From Erythrocercus mccallii (lineage: Eukaryota; Chordata; Aves; Passeriformes; Dicruridae), in contig VZRG01000780.1 in the NCBI GenBank assembly GCA_013397435.1, positions 186,001 through 250,000 on the forward strand: a stretch of 64,000 nucleotides of DNA. Direction: 5' to 3'. Position 1 is the stretch's first letter, and every line of letters begins with the position of its first letter. This document shows positions 49,501-60,622 of the stretch, in pieces. Made by a program: the position numbers and the translations under genes. The notes below the pieces were generated by a model that was not told the DNA's origin, made no database searches, and saw only the letters and a list, made by a program, of their open reading frames with translations.

Positions 49501-51094
49501 GGCAATGTGGCCACCCTTCACTGTACCTAAGGACAGCTACTGAATCTCTTTTCAACTTTGACTTTTCTGTTTCTTAGCAGGCTGCAAAACTAGATTTCCA
49601 CATGTAGTATTAAAGTCAGCATGCTCTTCTCTTCGGCTGTATGTTGTACACACCCACATTTCTATATAGGTGGTTTTAATGACAAAGTGCTCTGGTAGGA
49701 GTATTTTTTATATCTGTTTTGTTTTATCAAATGCATGCAAAGCAAAGCACGTGAGAAGAAAAGTTCCCTCCCTTAAGTAATGCTCAGCCTGTGTTTATGA
49801 AGGTCATTGTTTGTTCTTCCACTGTTTATGGCCTTGTTTGCGTCTTTTTTATTTTCTCCCTTTCCCCTTGTGCTCCATTTTCCATCACAAACAGCATATG
49901 CAACTTCCCAGATTAGTTTCAGACAAACATTCCTGGGAGCTGTCACCCCTGACAGCAAGTACAAGAACACTTACTCTAGAAGGTAACGTGTTCTTCTTAA
50001 CCTTTGTCGGGAAGGAGAGACGTCCTCCTCATGGAGGCTGCTACTAACTTACCTCCTGTTCCAGCCTGAACTCCAAAAGAGCTGAAGCAGTGGTTTGGGA
50101 CTGAAAGAATTAGCACACTCTTCTCTCAGTTGCCCTGAGAGGGCAGCATCTTGCCTGCGCTCTTTGGGACCACCAATGTGATGGTGGTAGCTGGGCACTG
50201 ATGGCAGAAGCTGTTTCGGTGAGTGTTGTGGCCCAGGGTGGGGCAATCAATTGATTTACTTTTCTTTCAAAGTCCTCCTTCTGAGTGTATCAGTAGCTTC
50301 CATTATGTCCCATCTACTATGTGCTCCTGCTGTATTTATCTTTTTCTTTCCTGAAATATGTCTTTGCTGAATCCAGCTTATCTACCACCTTCTAACTCCA
50401 ACAATGACACAAAACATGGTCAGTTGCGCAAGCTCTGAAGCGTGTGCTGGTTCTAATGACACTGGTTCTTTTCTGCTGATCTTTCTGACCATCTTGTTTA
50501 TTTAGATAATAAACTCCCCCACTTGGTGTGTCTGCTGTAACTCTTGAGTAACATCCTGAAAAAGAGCGACCCTTGGCGTGCTTCCTTGGACTTGGCCACA
50601 CTGCAGCAGCCCTGGCCTCCCAGTCAGTCTTGATTGATACTCTGTAAAGACTTGTACAAATGGAGAGCTGACTATGTGAGAAAAGGGACAAACAGTGTGA
50701 GGTGAACAGTTTGAGGGGATAAGGGGAGTGAAGATGAGATTCAAAAGTGATACTGCTTCAATACACAGTTGTATTTTCATCGTTACAAATCAAGCAGAGC
50801 TTAGTGGCAAGGAAACAGTGATGTGGTAAAATTGAGACCCAAGGGTATGCAGAATGCTCTGTGAGCAAGAGGCATTGCTTTGTGGAGAAAATCAGATGGC
50901 ACAAGGAGGTGTCCCCTGCAGAAAGAAAGGAAAGAGACCCAGGTAAGTGCTAGAGGGTAGACAAGCATAAAAGTACGGTATGAAGGACAGGGCAGGAAAA
51001 AGAAACCTCCACCAAATAATTGCAGCGGAAATGTGTAATGAAGGCCAGAACGTATGCAATGCGGGATAGGGCTGGAGGGAAAGCAGCGTGATGC

Positions 51095-51485
51095 GGGGTG
51101 AGCAGCTCCAGAGTGAGCTCCCTGCGGGCTCAGCCGGACCCAGCGGCACCTCGAGCAGCGCCAGCGCCCGGCCGGAGGCAGCCCAGGACAGCTGCCGCCA
51201 CAGGACGCCTGACAGAGTTTAGTCCAAGCCTTGCCTGTGCAGCTCGTCGCAGCTGCAGGGCTCGGGCGGTGAGAGAGAGGGAGCCGGGGTTGAGAGCAGC
51301 CCTCGCTGCCCCGTTTGAGGCCCGCAGCACCACCTAGTGCTGCCCGGCCGGCCCGAGCCAGCCCGCAGAGCCATCTCACCCACCGCCCTTGGAGAGAACG
51401 GAAAGCAGGCACTAAAAACTGCCCGCGGTTTTGATAGTGAACTGAAGTGGAAGTAGCAGAATCGGTCCGCAGTGCCTGCCCCATT
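51095..51485. promoter_or_regulatory. Short CpG-rich block (orphan CpG island)
   Basis: About 390 bp with many CpG dinucleotides and high GC, in strong contrast to the AT-rich surroundings. It lies just beyond the predicted CFTR 3' end and is not at either gene's promoter. It holds a CTCF-like motif on the - strand at 51327-51340. Function not shown; it could be an insulator, an enhancer or the promoter of a noncoding RNA. Confidence 0.7.
51327..51340 (-). promoter_or_regulatory. CTCF-like motif
   Basis: GCACTAGGTGGTGC on the - strand agrees with the CTCF core CCASYAGRKGGCRS at 12 of 14 positions (mismatches at 1 and 12). Chance matches of this quality occur, so the call relies on position. 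Confidence 0.35.
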
Positions 51486-51494
51486 GGAGGGGAT

Positions 51495-51506
51495 GGGGGG
51501 GGGGGG
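51495..51506 (+). repeat. G12 homopolymer
   Basis: Twelve G in a row between the CpG block and the CFTR poly(A) signal. Confidence 0.95.
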
Positions 51507-51545
51507 ATCGTAATGTGTCATACAGGCAGTTTCTCTTTTTAAAAA

Positions 51546-51551
51546 TTTATT
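51546..51551 (-). terminator. CFTR: CFTR poly(A) signal (predicted)
   Basis: AATAAA on the - strand, 1.16 kb below the CFTR stop and the only such hexamer on that strand I found in the stretch. The implied 3' UTR is a little shorter than the human one. Confidence 0.6.
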
Positions 51552-51923
51552 TAAAGAAATAATCTAAAACACTTGTGTATCACTAGAATACTTTGGTGCA
51601 CAAAGACAGCATTGGGCAGTAACTGGCCAAACTCTGGGGCTGCCCTCGTTTTCAACAGCTCTAGCATAATGAGACATCAAAGTCTAGTAGCAAAGTATCC
51701 CTGCAACAATCCAAATATAAAACTTTTTGTACAAATATATTTTTCTTTATAGTACATAATCACTCTTAAAATACATAATTTCCTTAGCAAAAGTTTGCAA
51801 CAATATTAAAATAAATAAAATATTCTAGAGAACATTCAGTTCCATAATAAAACTGCAGACCAGAAAAGTATAAAAATGAATTTCATTATTTAAGTCTACT
51901 TCTGAGAGGTTTTGTTTTGTTTT

Positions 51924-51950
51924 GGGGGGGGGGGGGGGGGGGGGGGGGGG
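51924..51950 (+). repeat. G27 homopolymer in the CFTR 3' UTR
   Basis: Twenty-seven consecutive G, which would be poly-C in the CFTR transcript. Length in the assembly may not be exact. Confidence 0.9.
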
Positions 51951-52712
51951 TTTGGCCAAAGTAAAAATCATATAAAGATGCCAGACCTATGCAGACTATG
52001 CAGACTGCCAGGAGTCCTACCTTTTGCTAGATACTGATGTCAGCTGTTAACAGTCTCCTAGGTTTTAAGAGGAAATACCAATTCTCCCTTAACTGTGGAG
52101 ACATGACAGATGTTGATTGGCTTCCAAGACAATATCCTCTCTTCCTTCATTTTCACCTATGCACGTGGCATTTGGTCTTTCCTGCTAAGCTGAAATTACC
52201 ATTGCCACATGGAAAACAAAGAGGAGGAAGTTTTCTGTGTGCTTTGCTGATATTGTCCCTTAATTCATTTGCAGGAAGTGAATCCACAGAAGTTTTGTAC
52301 ACACTGTTTTTTCTATTTTCCACCCAGGTCTGATTATTTTTTCACATTCTTCCTGCTGTCTAGTCCTCTCACCCCAGCAAGAATGTTTCTAAAAGTTTTC
52401 TGAAACAATTCTCTCAGCTAGGCAGGTTACTTCAGCTTGCCACCTAGTTTGTATCCAATCAGAGCAGCTTTCCAAAGGAAATCTGGTTTCACCACTGTAG
52501 GTGGCAAAACCTCAAAGAATGTACTAACTTGCACATGATTAACCACAGAAGGGAAGCAATTCCCACATGCTCATGCGGTCACTGCAGTAAACACCTCCTG
52601 GAAGGCTGAATTTGTGCATGACTGAGGCAGGTTCAGAAGTGCTGGTCCTGTCATCATGGGGCACTGCTGACCATTCACTCCACAAAGAGAGTCTCTACAC
52701 AGCATCTCGTCA

Positions 52713-52919
52713 TCACAGTCTTGTCTCCTGCACTTCCTCCTCCGTCTCCTCCTGCAAGGCAGTGATTTGGGGTCGGGGTTTACGTTTGCTGGAGTTTCTG
52801 TGGTGTGCTGGGAGTAGCTTAAGGCGCTCAGCATGACTGATGGCCTGCCTGAAGGAGCTCTTCTCATTCAGCAACTTCTGAATGGATTCGTACTGCCTCA
52901 GTTTATTGTCCTCGATTAC
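52713..52919 (-). CDS. CFTR: CFTR exon 27 (C-terminal tail)
   Basis: 207 bp of coding sequence to the stop, acceptor TTTCTCCAG. Encodes VIEDNKLRQYESIQKLLNEK, then SSFRQAISHAERLKLLPAHH and a C-terminal EETEEEVQETRL. The last four residues form a class I PDZ ligand (human DTRL). The tail is two residues longer than the human one, around PAHHRN. Confidence 0.97.
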   Translation of the reverse strand, partial: VIEDNKLRQYESIQKLLNEKSSFRQAISHAERLKLLPAHHRNSSKRKPRPQITALQEETEEEVQETRL

Positions 52920-55900
52920 CTGGAGAAACATCACTCAGTTAGATGGTGGTGCTGACTGAATTCAGCTAATGCAACTAATGGAACAGGGAAGAGACATGAA
53001 GACGTGGCAAACACCTTCTAACAGAAGAAGCCCAATTTACAATTTCTAATTTCTAGTTTGCAGTTTCTAGTTACAACCACAAAAACATACATTAAAATTT
53101 GAATGTGTGAAAAAGGTGCCTATTCCCCAAATTACAAATTGTCGCTGGACTGGCTGGTTTTCCCTTGTGACTTGGTTTTACCTCTGGGTCCCTTTGTTGA
53201 AGTTTCCCAGTACCTTGGCATTTCCGTGGCACTGCTAGACCAGGTAAGAAAGCATTAATTTTTCTATTGTAAGCGAGGGAGAAGGCTGCCAGCAAGGTGC
53301 CAGGCTTTCTTTGCTTTCTTCTCACCAAACAAAGAAGTGCTGCTCACTTCTGTTTGAAGGAGACAACAAGTTTGCCCTGTAAGGTTGTGCCAGTTGCCCC
53401 TGTCAGGCAGGAGCCAAGGAAAAATTAGGCTCCTTTGCTGGCACTGCAATGTCAGCACATCTCTGGTAAGGGCACAGCTCTGACAGGAGAGAACTTTTAG
53501 AATCTTTGTTGCTAAAACATGGTCTGGAGGATGGGAAGCCTTTCCAGAGCAAAGGCTACCTGCCTGCTAGGGCTCTGCTGCCACAACACCGGGGGACGAG
53601 GCTGAGTCCAGCACACACACAGAGGAGCAGTGCATCCAAAGGGATGTACAACCTGCCTACTGACTAGCCTGCTTTAACTCCAGACAGCATTCCTCCTGCT
53701 GTGCTAATGCAGCCAATCAAATAGACATCAAAAACAGTGTTTCACTCTGCTAATAAAATTTAGATGCCCTCTCTTAAAAGAGTGAAAAAAATACAGTGAG
53801 AGAAACCTAATTTTTAAGAACAATTTACATAACTTGCCTTTTCTTTACTACCCATTTTTATGTAACAAAGAAAATACCCCATGACTCCAGTAATTTGTCC
53901 TCTTGATTACACGCGAAAGGAATATTTACATGGCTTGTTGAAAGAAATCAGCAGTTCTGATCATCACATGCTGGGAATCCCCTCTTCCCCAGGCAGCCTC
54001 TTATTGCTCAAGTGCAGCTGATTTTGCATTTGCAATTGTAAAACTGTGAGATGCTGAGATTTTTCTGAATCTCCTGAGCCAATCAAAAATATAAGGCACC
54101 TGGATCAGCAGCTGAATAACCTACACAACTTACTCTGGTTGAAACTTTCCTTCTTGCTCCTCCAGTATATGACCCAGATCATCTGAATATAGGTGTCTGT
54201 GACAGATCAAGTGAAAGAGCAAACAGGAGCCTGCTGCAGTTCTGCCAGTGGATAGGTTGCTCAACTGCCCTGAATGACCCCCATCAATTCAGAAAACATC
54301 ATCATTTCAACTTGGTGTGTTTTGCATGTTCATCAAATGCAGTGAGACAACAGCAAGTGAGCCTATGAGAAATGCTCACCAAAAATCTCTGGCACTCCAG
54401 CATCGCCTCCAGCCTGTGCTCGGAGAGTATCACCGTGCAGTTGGCAAACGCGTGCTTCAGGGTCTTCCTGATCACTTGGGAAGTTCTGAAAGACAAACAC
54501 ACACTGCCATTCAGACTGCAATATGCATGCCCATAACTGCATTGATGTGTGTAACAGCCTGGTTGTGGGTTGTACAGCTTCCATGCAGGGATGCAGCTCT
54601 GAGGTGCCTCAGCTGCATCTCTGCTGTCAAAGTACCAATCAGCCATAGAGTAAAGGTTGTAACCAGACTTCCCTGATCCCCAGGGAATTACCAACATACA
54701 CTACTGAAATCAGGTTTAGTAACGGGCCAGACAAGATACATAAAATCTCTTTAGATGGTGCTGCCTCACGGGCTTTCTTATTCTGTATGAGAAAACAGAA
54801 CAAATGAACAAAACATACACAGGGTCCAGGTGAGCACTTGGTTCATCAAGCAGCAAGATTTTAGCTTTGCTGAGAACTGACCGGGCGAGGCACATCAGCT
54901 GTTTGTGGCCATGACTGAGGACGCAGCCTCCATCCACAAGAACAAAATCAAGCTTGCCTGGAAATTGCTCTATTACAGACTTCAGCCCAACCTGTCGGAG
55001 AAAAAAAGGACACAAAAAACTGGCAACATATAATTACTGCTGACTGTGGCAATCATTTAGATCATTGTAAAAGCTACAGAAAGTGATTTTTGGAAGAAAA
55101 CAGGCTTCTTTGGTTACTAGGAGTTTAAAAAAAAATTACCAAAATTGATATGCCACATTACAGCAACAGAGAAAATAACCCCAGTGACCATGGTCACTGT
55201 CTCTACAGCTCTGACAGTGTTTCCAGGTGCTCCTTTTGCTGCCTCAAAGGTCCTGTGCACTTCGGTTATACTAATGGCACAAGGGCCCTCTCTCTGGCAC
55301 TGGTGACAAAGCCTTCAGAGGAGGAGATATTTTCTGACTGTTTCTTCCAGTGCTCCTCCTTACTCTCCTTGGGAGATTTACACCCCAAAGCAAAGCTTTC
55401 CGTCTTCCACAGAGCCAAACCAACTGTGGTCCTTGGCCTGATCAGTGGAGTTTAGGAAGATATTTTTACAAAATATGAAAACTAGGAAAAATATGTCAAT
55501 TGCATAGCTCTATAAAACACTATAAAAATGTAATGAAACCCCAGGAATTTTTGAAGGCCCGCTCCCTTGGATTTTTTAAATATTACTGATCTGCAACTAA
55601 TTTGCATTCCAGGGAAAACAAAAATTTTGAATTCCTACGAACTGTTTTTACTTTGCATGGAAACCATGTTAAACTGTGGTGTATGGGTATATGTATTGTG
55701 TTTCTAAAGAGCTCATGCCTTAATTTGTAAGCAAATTCAGGCCAGTGATTTGTTCCTCATTCTCTTTTGAACACACATTGTGTCCTTAACGAAATCTTGC
55801 ATTCAATGGATGGAAAAAGTGCTTTCTTCTTAAAATTGCACAAGGTCTTTTCATGGACATTTAGGATTCAGACAGCTGACTGCAGGAGTAAAAATTAAGC

Positions 55901-57182
55901 TCACAAGTTGACACAAGTCTGACAGATTCAGGTGCTGAAATATTAGGGCAATAACACATGAAACATCAGACAAGGCCTTGTTCTCTGCAGTTGATTGCAA
56001 GGAGCCTAAAAAGCTGATCTCAGGAGGATCCTCTAAATCCTTAGCAGTCAACATGGGTCTGGAATAAGCTGACAGTTCATTTCTGTGCCATGCTCCCAAA
56101 GTTACACTGAGTCACTGCCACTGCCAAGCCAGACTTCAAGAGCATGAACTTGGTAAACAATCCAATCACTCCTAGTAAAAACCATTACAGCTCTTTCTTT
56201 TTTCTATTTGCTTTGCAATCTTGCCTGTGCAATGAAAACCTCAGTATCACATACAGATTTGCCAAACTCCTTAATGATAAACATTTCGAAATAAATTTTT
56301 TTCACATGATTGTAGAAGAAGTTTAGCTCTTTAAAATCCCAAGCTGAATTCAAACACATACTGGAAACAATCCTCCAAAGCAGGAGAGCTTATCTTCTTC
56401 ATGAAAGGGGATATTGATCCACAATCGATTAAGTCCCACACCTGTAAGCATTTTTTGATACATGACACTTGCAATGAACAGGGAAAATGGCACCAGTTTA
56501 TAGTTAGGTCTGCCTTAATTAGGTCATCTGTGCCTTGGAAAAAGGTATCCACTTTCTAGGCTGTGGCCCTTTCATTCCTGTAATGCTCACCTTACTTTTC
56601 CTGGGTATTATGGACACCTTTGAAGCAACCCATGAAGCACTGTCAGAGCCAAGAGGTGGCACCTGACAACTGCAATGTGTGCAACCAGTGCAACATGGAA
56701 ACAGAATCTGGCCCCTAAGCTTGGGAATCGGAAAAAAAAAATGTTGTTGAAACCTCAATAAAATATTAGAAGACAACCTTCAGATTCAAAATTCTAACAT
56801 TCCATGACTCTCATTTTCCATGGCAGAGGACGCTCCATGACACAAGTGGAACAAAAGCCTGATTGCCTTGTCAGAGAGAGAGAGCCTCTCAGCTGGCTTC
56901 ACATTGGCCTGGGTATTGAAATAACTATTAATATAAAACATAATAGATATGATTTGTAGCATAGCATGACCTTCCCTGCACTTTTTTCCAAAGATTTTAC
57001 ATAAATGTAAAATATTACAATCATTGGACCTACACTGCACCTTGCTGTAAGCACATCACCAGAGGGAGACAAATAACATTGAACAGCTTTACCTCCTCTG
57101 CAACTTTCCATATTTCTTCATCGTTCCACTGCCCATAAGGATCCAAATTCATCCGAAAAGTTCCAGAAAATATGAACACTTT
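52713..57182 (-). CDS. CFTR: CFTR gene, exons 24-27 (3' end of gene)
   Basis: Last four coding exons of the cystic fibrosis transmembrane conductance regulator, the ABCC-family cAMP-regulated chloride/bicarbonate channel of epithelial apical membranes. Together they encode the second half of NBD2 (signature LSHGHKQL, Walker B ILLLDEPSAHLDP with the catalytic Glu, switch His in SEHRLE) and the cytoplasmic tail ending QETRL. Exons 24, 25 and 26 have the human sizes of 90, 173 and 106 bp and the same phases. Introns are GT-AG and short (2101, 333 and 1460 bp). Walker A and the Q-loop Gln belong to exon 23, which I could not find, so it should lie right of the window. Gene converges with CTTNBP2. 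Confidence 0.97.
52920..54379 (-). other. CFTR intron 26
   Basis: 1.46-kb intron, donor GTGAGC. No repeats or other genes recognised. Confidence 0.85.
54380..54485 (-). CDS. CFTR: CFTR exon 26 (NBD2 switch histidine)
   Basis: 106 bp, same as human. Encodes TSQVIRKTLKHAFANCTVIL, then SEHRLEAMLECQRFL. The His of SEHRLE is the H-loop (switch) residue of NBD2. Phases agree with exons 25 and 27. Confidence 0.97.
54486..54818 (-). other. CFTR intron 25
   Basis: 333-bp intron, donor GTATGT, acceptor TCTTTCAG. Nothing else seen. Confidence 0.9.
54819..54991 (-). CDS. CFTR: CFTR exon 25 (NBD2 signature and Walker B)
   Basis: 173 bp, same as human. Encodes VGLKSVIEQFPGKLDFVLVD, then GGCVLSHGHKQLMCLARSVL and SKAKILLLDEPSAHLDP. 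LSHGH is the non-canonical NBD2 signature; ILLLDE is Walker B with the catalytic Glu intact; SAHLD is the D-loop. All key residues are present. Confidence 0.98.
54992..57092 (-). other. CFTR intron 24
   Basis: 2.1-kb intron, donor GTAAAG. Holds a CTCF-like motif on the + strand at 56649-56662. No repeat family recognised. Confidence 0.85.
56649..56662 (+). promoter_or_regulatory. CTCF-like motif in CFTR intron 24
   Basis: CCAAGAGGTGGCAC matches the CTCF core CCASYAGRKGGCRS at 12 of 14 positions (mismatches at 4 and 5). The strand is opposite to the motif at 51327-51340. Sequence match only. Confidence 0.35.
57093..57182 (-). CDS. CFTR: CFTR exon 24 (NBD2, after the Q-loop)
   Basis: 90 bp, same as human, phase 0 at both ends, acceptor ATCTTTCAG. 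Encodes KVFIFSGTFRMNLDPYGQWN, then DEEIWKVAEE, directly following the Q-loop Gln expected at the end of exon 23. Confidence 0.97.
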
Positions 57183-58435
57183 CTGAAAGATAAAAGACAT
57201 ACAGACACAGGTAGATCGATAACCTGAAACATTGAATAAAACGTTGGAAATGGTGAAGCATACAGACAAAAGAATAACTTTCTGCAATTACCAGATCAAG
57301 CTAACTGCAGGTTATTTAATTTTTTAAAAAAATATTGTTAAAAAAAGGTGATTTTGAAAACATTTACATATTTAGATTTTGGCAATTATCTTAAAACTTA
57401 GCCAAAATTGTCTGAAAACCAGCAAATCCCAGATTTCAGCAGTTTTCAGAATAAAACATTTCCTGTATTTACATTTTAAAATAAATGTTTTAAAATAATT
57501 TGTGATTCTGAATTACATGAAACATACTCAAACATACAAAAAAAAAAATTTGTCAAACTAAAGTATGTTTCCACAATTTTGTTTAGAGAGAAAAAACTTG
57601 CTTATTTGTCAAAATTCAGGGACATTGTCCTAAGTTGTTTTTCATCAATGAATTTCTTTTTCTAACAAATTGTAGCTAAGTACACACCTCAGCATCATTC
57701 TATTCCCTGGAATTTCACCATGTCCCAGTCCTATCTCTAAAGATCTTTCCCTCTCTCACCGTCACATGACTGAGCTGTGACAGAGCACTGTGACAGCAGT
57801 GACAACTCGCTCTATAAGAGTTTTCCCCGCTGGACACTGCGGGCTGGGCTTGCTCCCCGCTCTGTCTTTCTGTTAGATACACGTCTGGTAGCTCAAGAAG
57901 CAGTGACTCAGACAAAATTAAACATTTGTTTAACCTCTTTTTACATGGGGTGGATTCTGGTAGAAATTAGATTCTTCAAGGGACACTGAGGCTGTACAAC
58001 ATTTCTTAAGAAAGCCTTTTTTTCTATGCTGTAAGGTACACCTGCTGTTTATAGCAGGGAGAACTTGCTGTCAAAGAATTTAAGTGCCTTGTTGAGAAAT
58101 ATTACCATTTTCTTGCTCTTTCCTTGTACGTACGCAGCAAATACCAAGAGGAAAACTTTAAGACAATTATTTTCTTTCGTCTTTCTAAGCTAAGTATTTA
58201 GAGAAAACGTGTTGAAATGCCAGTGATTCACAGCTATGTAAGTTCCTGAAGTCTTGGTAGTCGAACACTACCAAAAGCAGTGAAGGACTAAGTGTACCAG
58301 CAGAAAATAACTGAGAGAATACACTTAGCAAGTGCTCTCCCAGAGTTTGGCCAGTCTACCACAATTTCATTCTGACCAACCTGGGAACTTGGCATTCTTT
58401 CATCAGATTTCAAAGTGATTTATATGCACATTTAC

Positions 58436-58505
58436 ATTAATCATTTAATTATGATTAATTAAAAGTGCAAGCATTGCAGAGGAAAACAAATTACATTAAT
58501 TAATT
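58436..58505. promoter_or_regulatory. Cluster of HNF1/homeobox-like sites
   Basis: Several ATTAA, TTAATT and TTAAT units within 70 bp, including ATTAATCATTTAA, which matches the HNF1 palindrome GTTAATNATTAAC with three mismatches. HNF1-bound elements have been reported in several human CFTR introns, including the one equivalent to this one. Suggestive only. Confidence 0.3.
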
Positions 58506-60590
58506 TGCTAGATTAGGATATGCATGCCATTGACAATTTATTTGGTGTAAAAGAGAAGGAAATAACTAATCCAAAAAACCAGAGGAGAAAAGCAGCTGCA
58601 CTGTGGTGCTGTGCACTCAGTGGGGTGGATTTAAGTGCAATGACACCTTCAACACATGGCAAACAACACAGTGACAGAGCTGCAGAACCACACTTAGCTA
58701 AAAATTAATCACTGAAGTACTTATTGTAGAGACAACAGGGAGAGAGTAGACCCTTTCCCTTATAATTGTTATTGTTAGTAGCAGTGTACTTCAGTGAAGT
58801 ACAGCACAGTCCTTTTCTCATGCCCTGCACTGGTTAGGTAGCGTGAGTGGGTGACATATTTGCAACAGGATTAGGTTCCTCCAAGTAGTGGGTGTGGTGG
58901 AAACAACAATGCTGTGGAAACAGCGTCAGATGTGGGTTTGTTCACACTGTGAGCCCCATACATTTAACTAATGGAATACATGTTTTCATTTCTCAGTGGT
59001 AAAGAATAGTTAACTGAACAAACCAGTTTTAAAGAAGATAGAGCTGAATAACATTCCTGCTGAAGTGCACCCTGCAGAGCAATACAAGGTACAACTTTCT
59101 TCTGAAACTGCTGCTCTTTCTAATAACTGTGCTTTCAAGAAGTAGGGCACTAAAAGCATGGTATTCCCAAAAGCAGGGTTGGTTTTTCATCCCCAAAAAG
59201 TAAATATGTCATTGTCCTGAATTCTGGTACTTGTCTCTCCATTTCAACACCTCCTTCCTGCCAGCTCATTAGAAGCCATATAGGGTTCACTTAAGTAAAT
59301 ATCATATGAGTCACCTGGGCAGTTTAGAGTCTCCTTGAAGATAAGCAGAAAAAAATCTCACCACATTCTTAAAAACTAGAAGTCTAAAGTGAAACAAAAA
59401 CACCCAAAAGTGAATATGAAGGACTTATATTGTTCATAAATATGGAAGAAGTAGAAATAAGGAGAGCATTGGAAGGGTGAATGGATGGCTGGGTAGACTG
59501 GCAGCAAATCTGGAATAATTTCCTTCTCAGTCACTTGTCCACATTCCCACAGGATGACAGTGGGTGTGATTATACAACAAATAGTTTCTAAGACCTGACA
59601 TCCACCCACAAGCAAAACATTTGGAAACATAAATATGGTCATGTTTATGTTCTGACCACCCCAAACATTACCAATCAACGCTTCTGAAGGGCGTTAATCC
59701 CCATTAGTGGCTACAGCCTCTGTGTATTGGTGGTGTGTGTGGCAATAACCTTCCTAAGCAATTTATGTGTTATGTGGAGAATCAAGATCTCAGAGCACCT
59801 AAGGAAATGCATACAGAAGAGTTGAGGATCAGCTGACAAGACAATGCTAAGGAGTGAGAGTATCCTGGCTGCAAGTAACTGTTGCTGCAACCTGCGTGCA
59901 CGTCCTCAGCAAAAACCATGGACCTTTCTTCCCACATGCCCCAGGGCTGGAGAACAAATGTAACATCAGCTGGAACCAGGCAGCAGCTCCATGCACAGAG
60001 AAGTTACGAGTAACAACAGCATGACCTCCATGTAGCCTCCTCTGCTTTGTCTATGTTATAGCAGCAATATCAACATGTAATGAAATCAAGTTACTATGTG
60101 AATGCTCCAGTACCAGGTGCAAAGTTAGAGGATTTGTTTTCATGAATGTCCTTTTGGGACTTTACATTGACATGTGAATAAGAGCACAGAAATAATAAAA
60201 ACCTGAAAGATTTCTGTAACATTCTCCCTTGAAGACACCAAAACATCAGCCTCCCATAGAGCTTACTGGTAAATATAAGTGCTGTGCTCCTGACAACACT
60301 GAACCCTTAAAGCAGAAAACAACCTATATAGTGCCCAAAATGAGCAGGAGCATGGGGGGTTTAATTAACATCCCCAGTTGCTATGTGCACGGGCGGATGC
60401 TCCCACTATGGTGATGCTGACTCATCCCAGTGCCCTGCAGGAACCCAGCCTCTGCAGGAGCCTCTGTGGGAGCACCTTGGGAAGTGGCCCTGCTCAGCAG
60501 CTGCACTGGGCAGGAGTGTGCTGGCATATCACAAAGCAGCCATGACCTCCAAAAGTAAGCAGGCCTGAAGAGTATGAGAAATAGTCCTGG

Positions 60591-60622
60591 TGACAGACCG
60601 ACAGACAGAGACAGACAGATAC
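60591..60622 (+). repeat. (GACA)n-like simple repeat
   Basis: Short imperfect run of GACA/GACC units in CFTR intron 23. Confidence 0.8.

Larger units (their letters stand above)
46576..51525. other. Intergenic region between CTTNBP2 and CFTR 3' ends
   Basis: About 5 kb. No coding gene or known repeat recognised from 46576 to about 51090. The open frames at 47255-47902 and 50801-51521 lack similarity I recognise; the latter only reflects the high-GC block at its right end. Confidence 0.75.
51546..52712 (-). other. CFTR: CFTR 3' UTR (predicted)
   Basis: Sequence between the CFTR stop and the poly(A) signal. AT-rich, with a 27-base G run (C run in the transcript) at 51924-51950. End inferred only from the hexamer. 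Confidence 0.6.

Noticed and set aside
50801..51484. 227-codon open frame on the - strand
   Set aside because: It owes its length to the CpG-rich block; the translation is low-complexity, unrelated to known proteins and lacks splice or promoter context.
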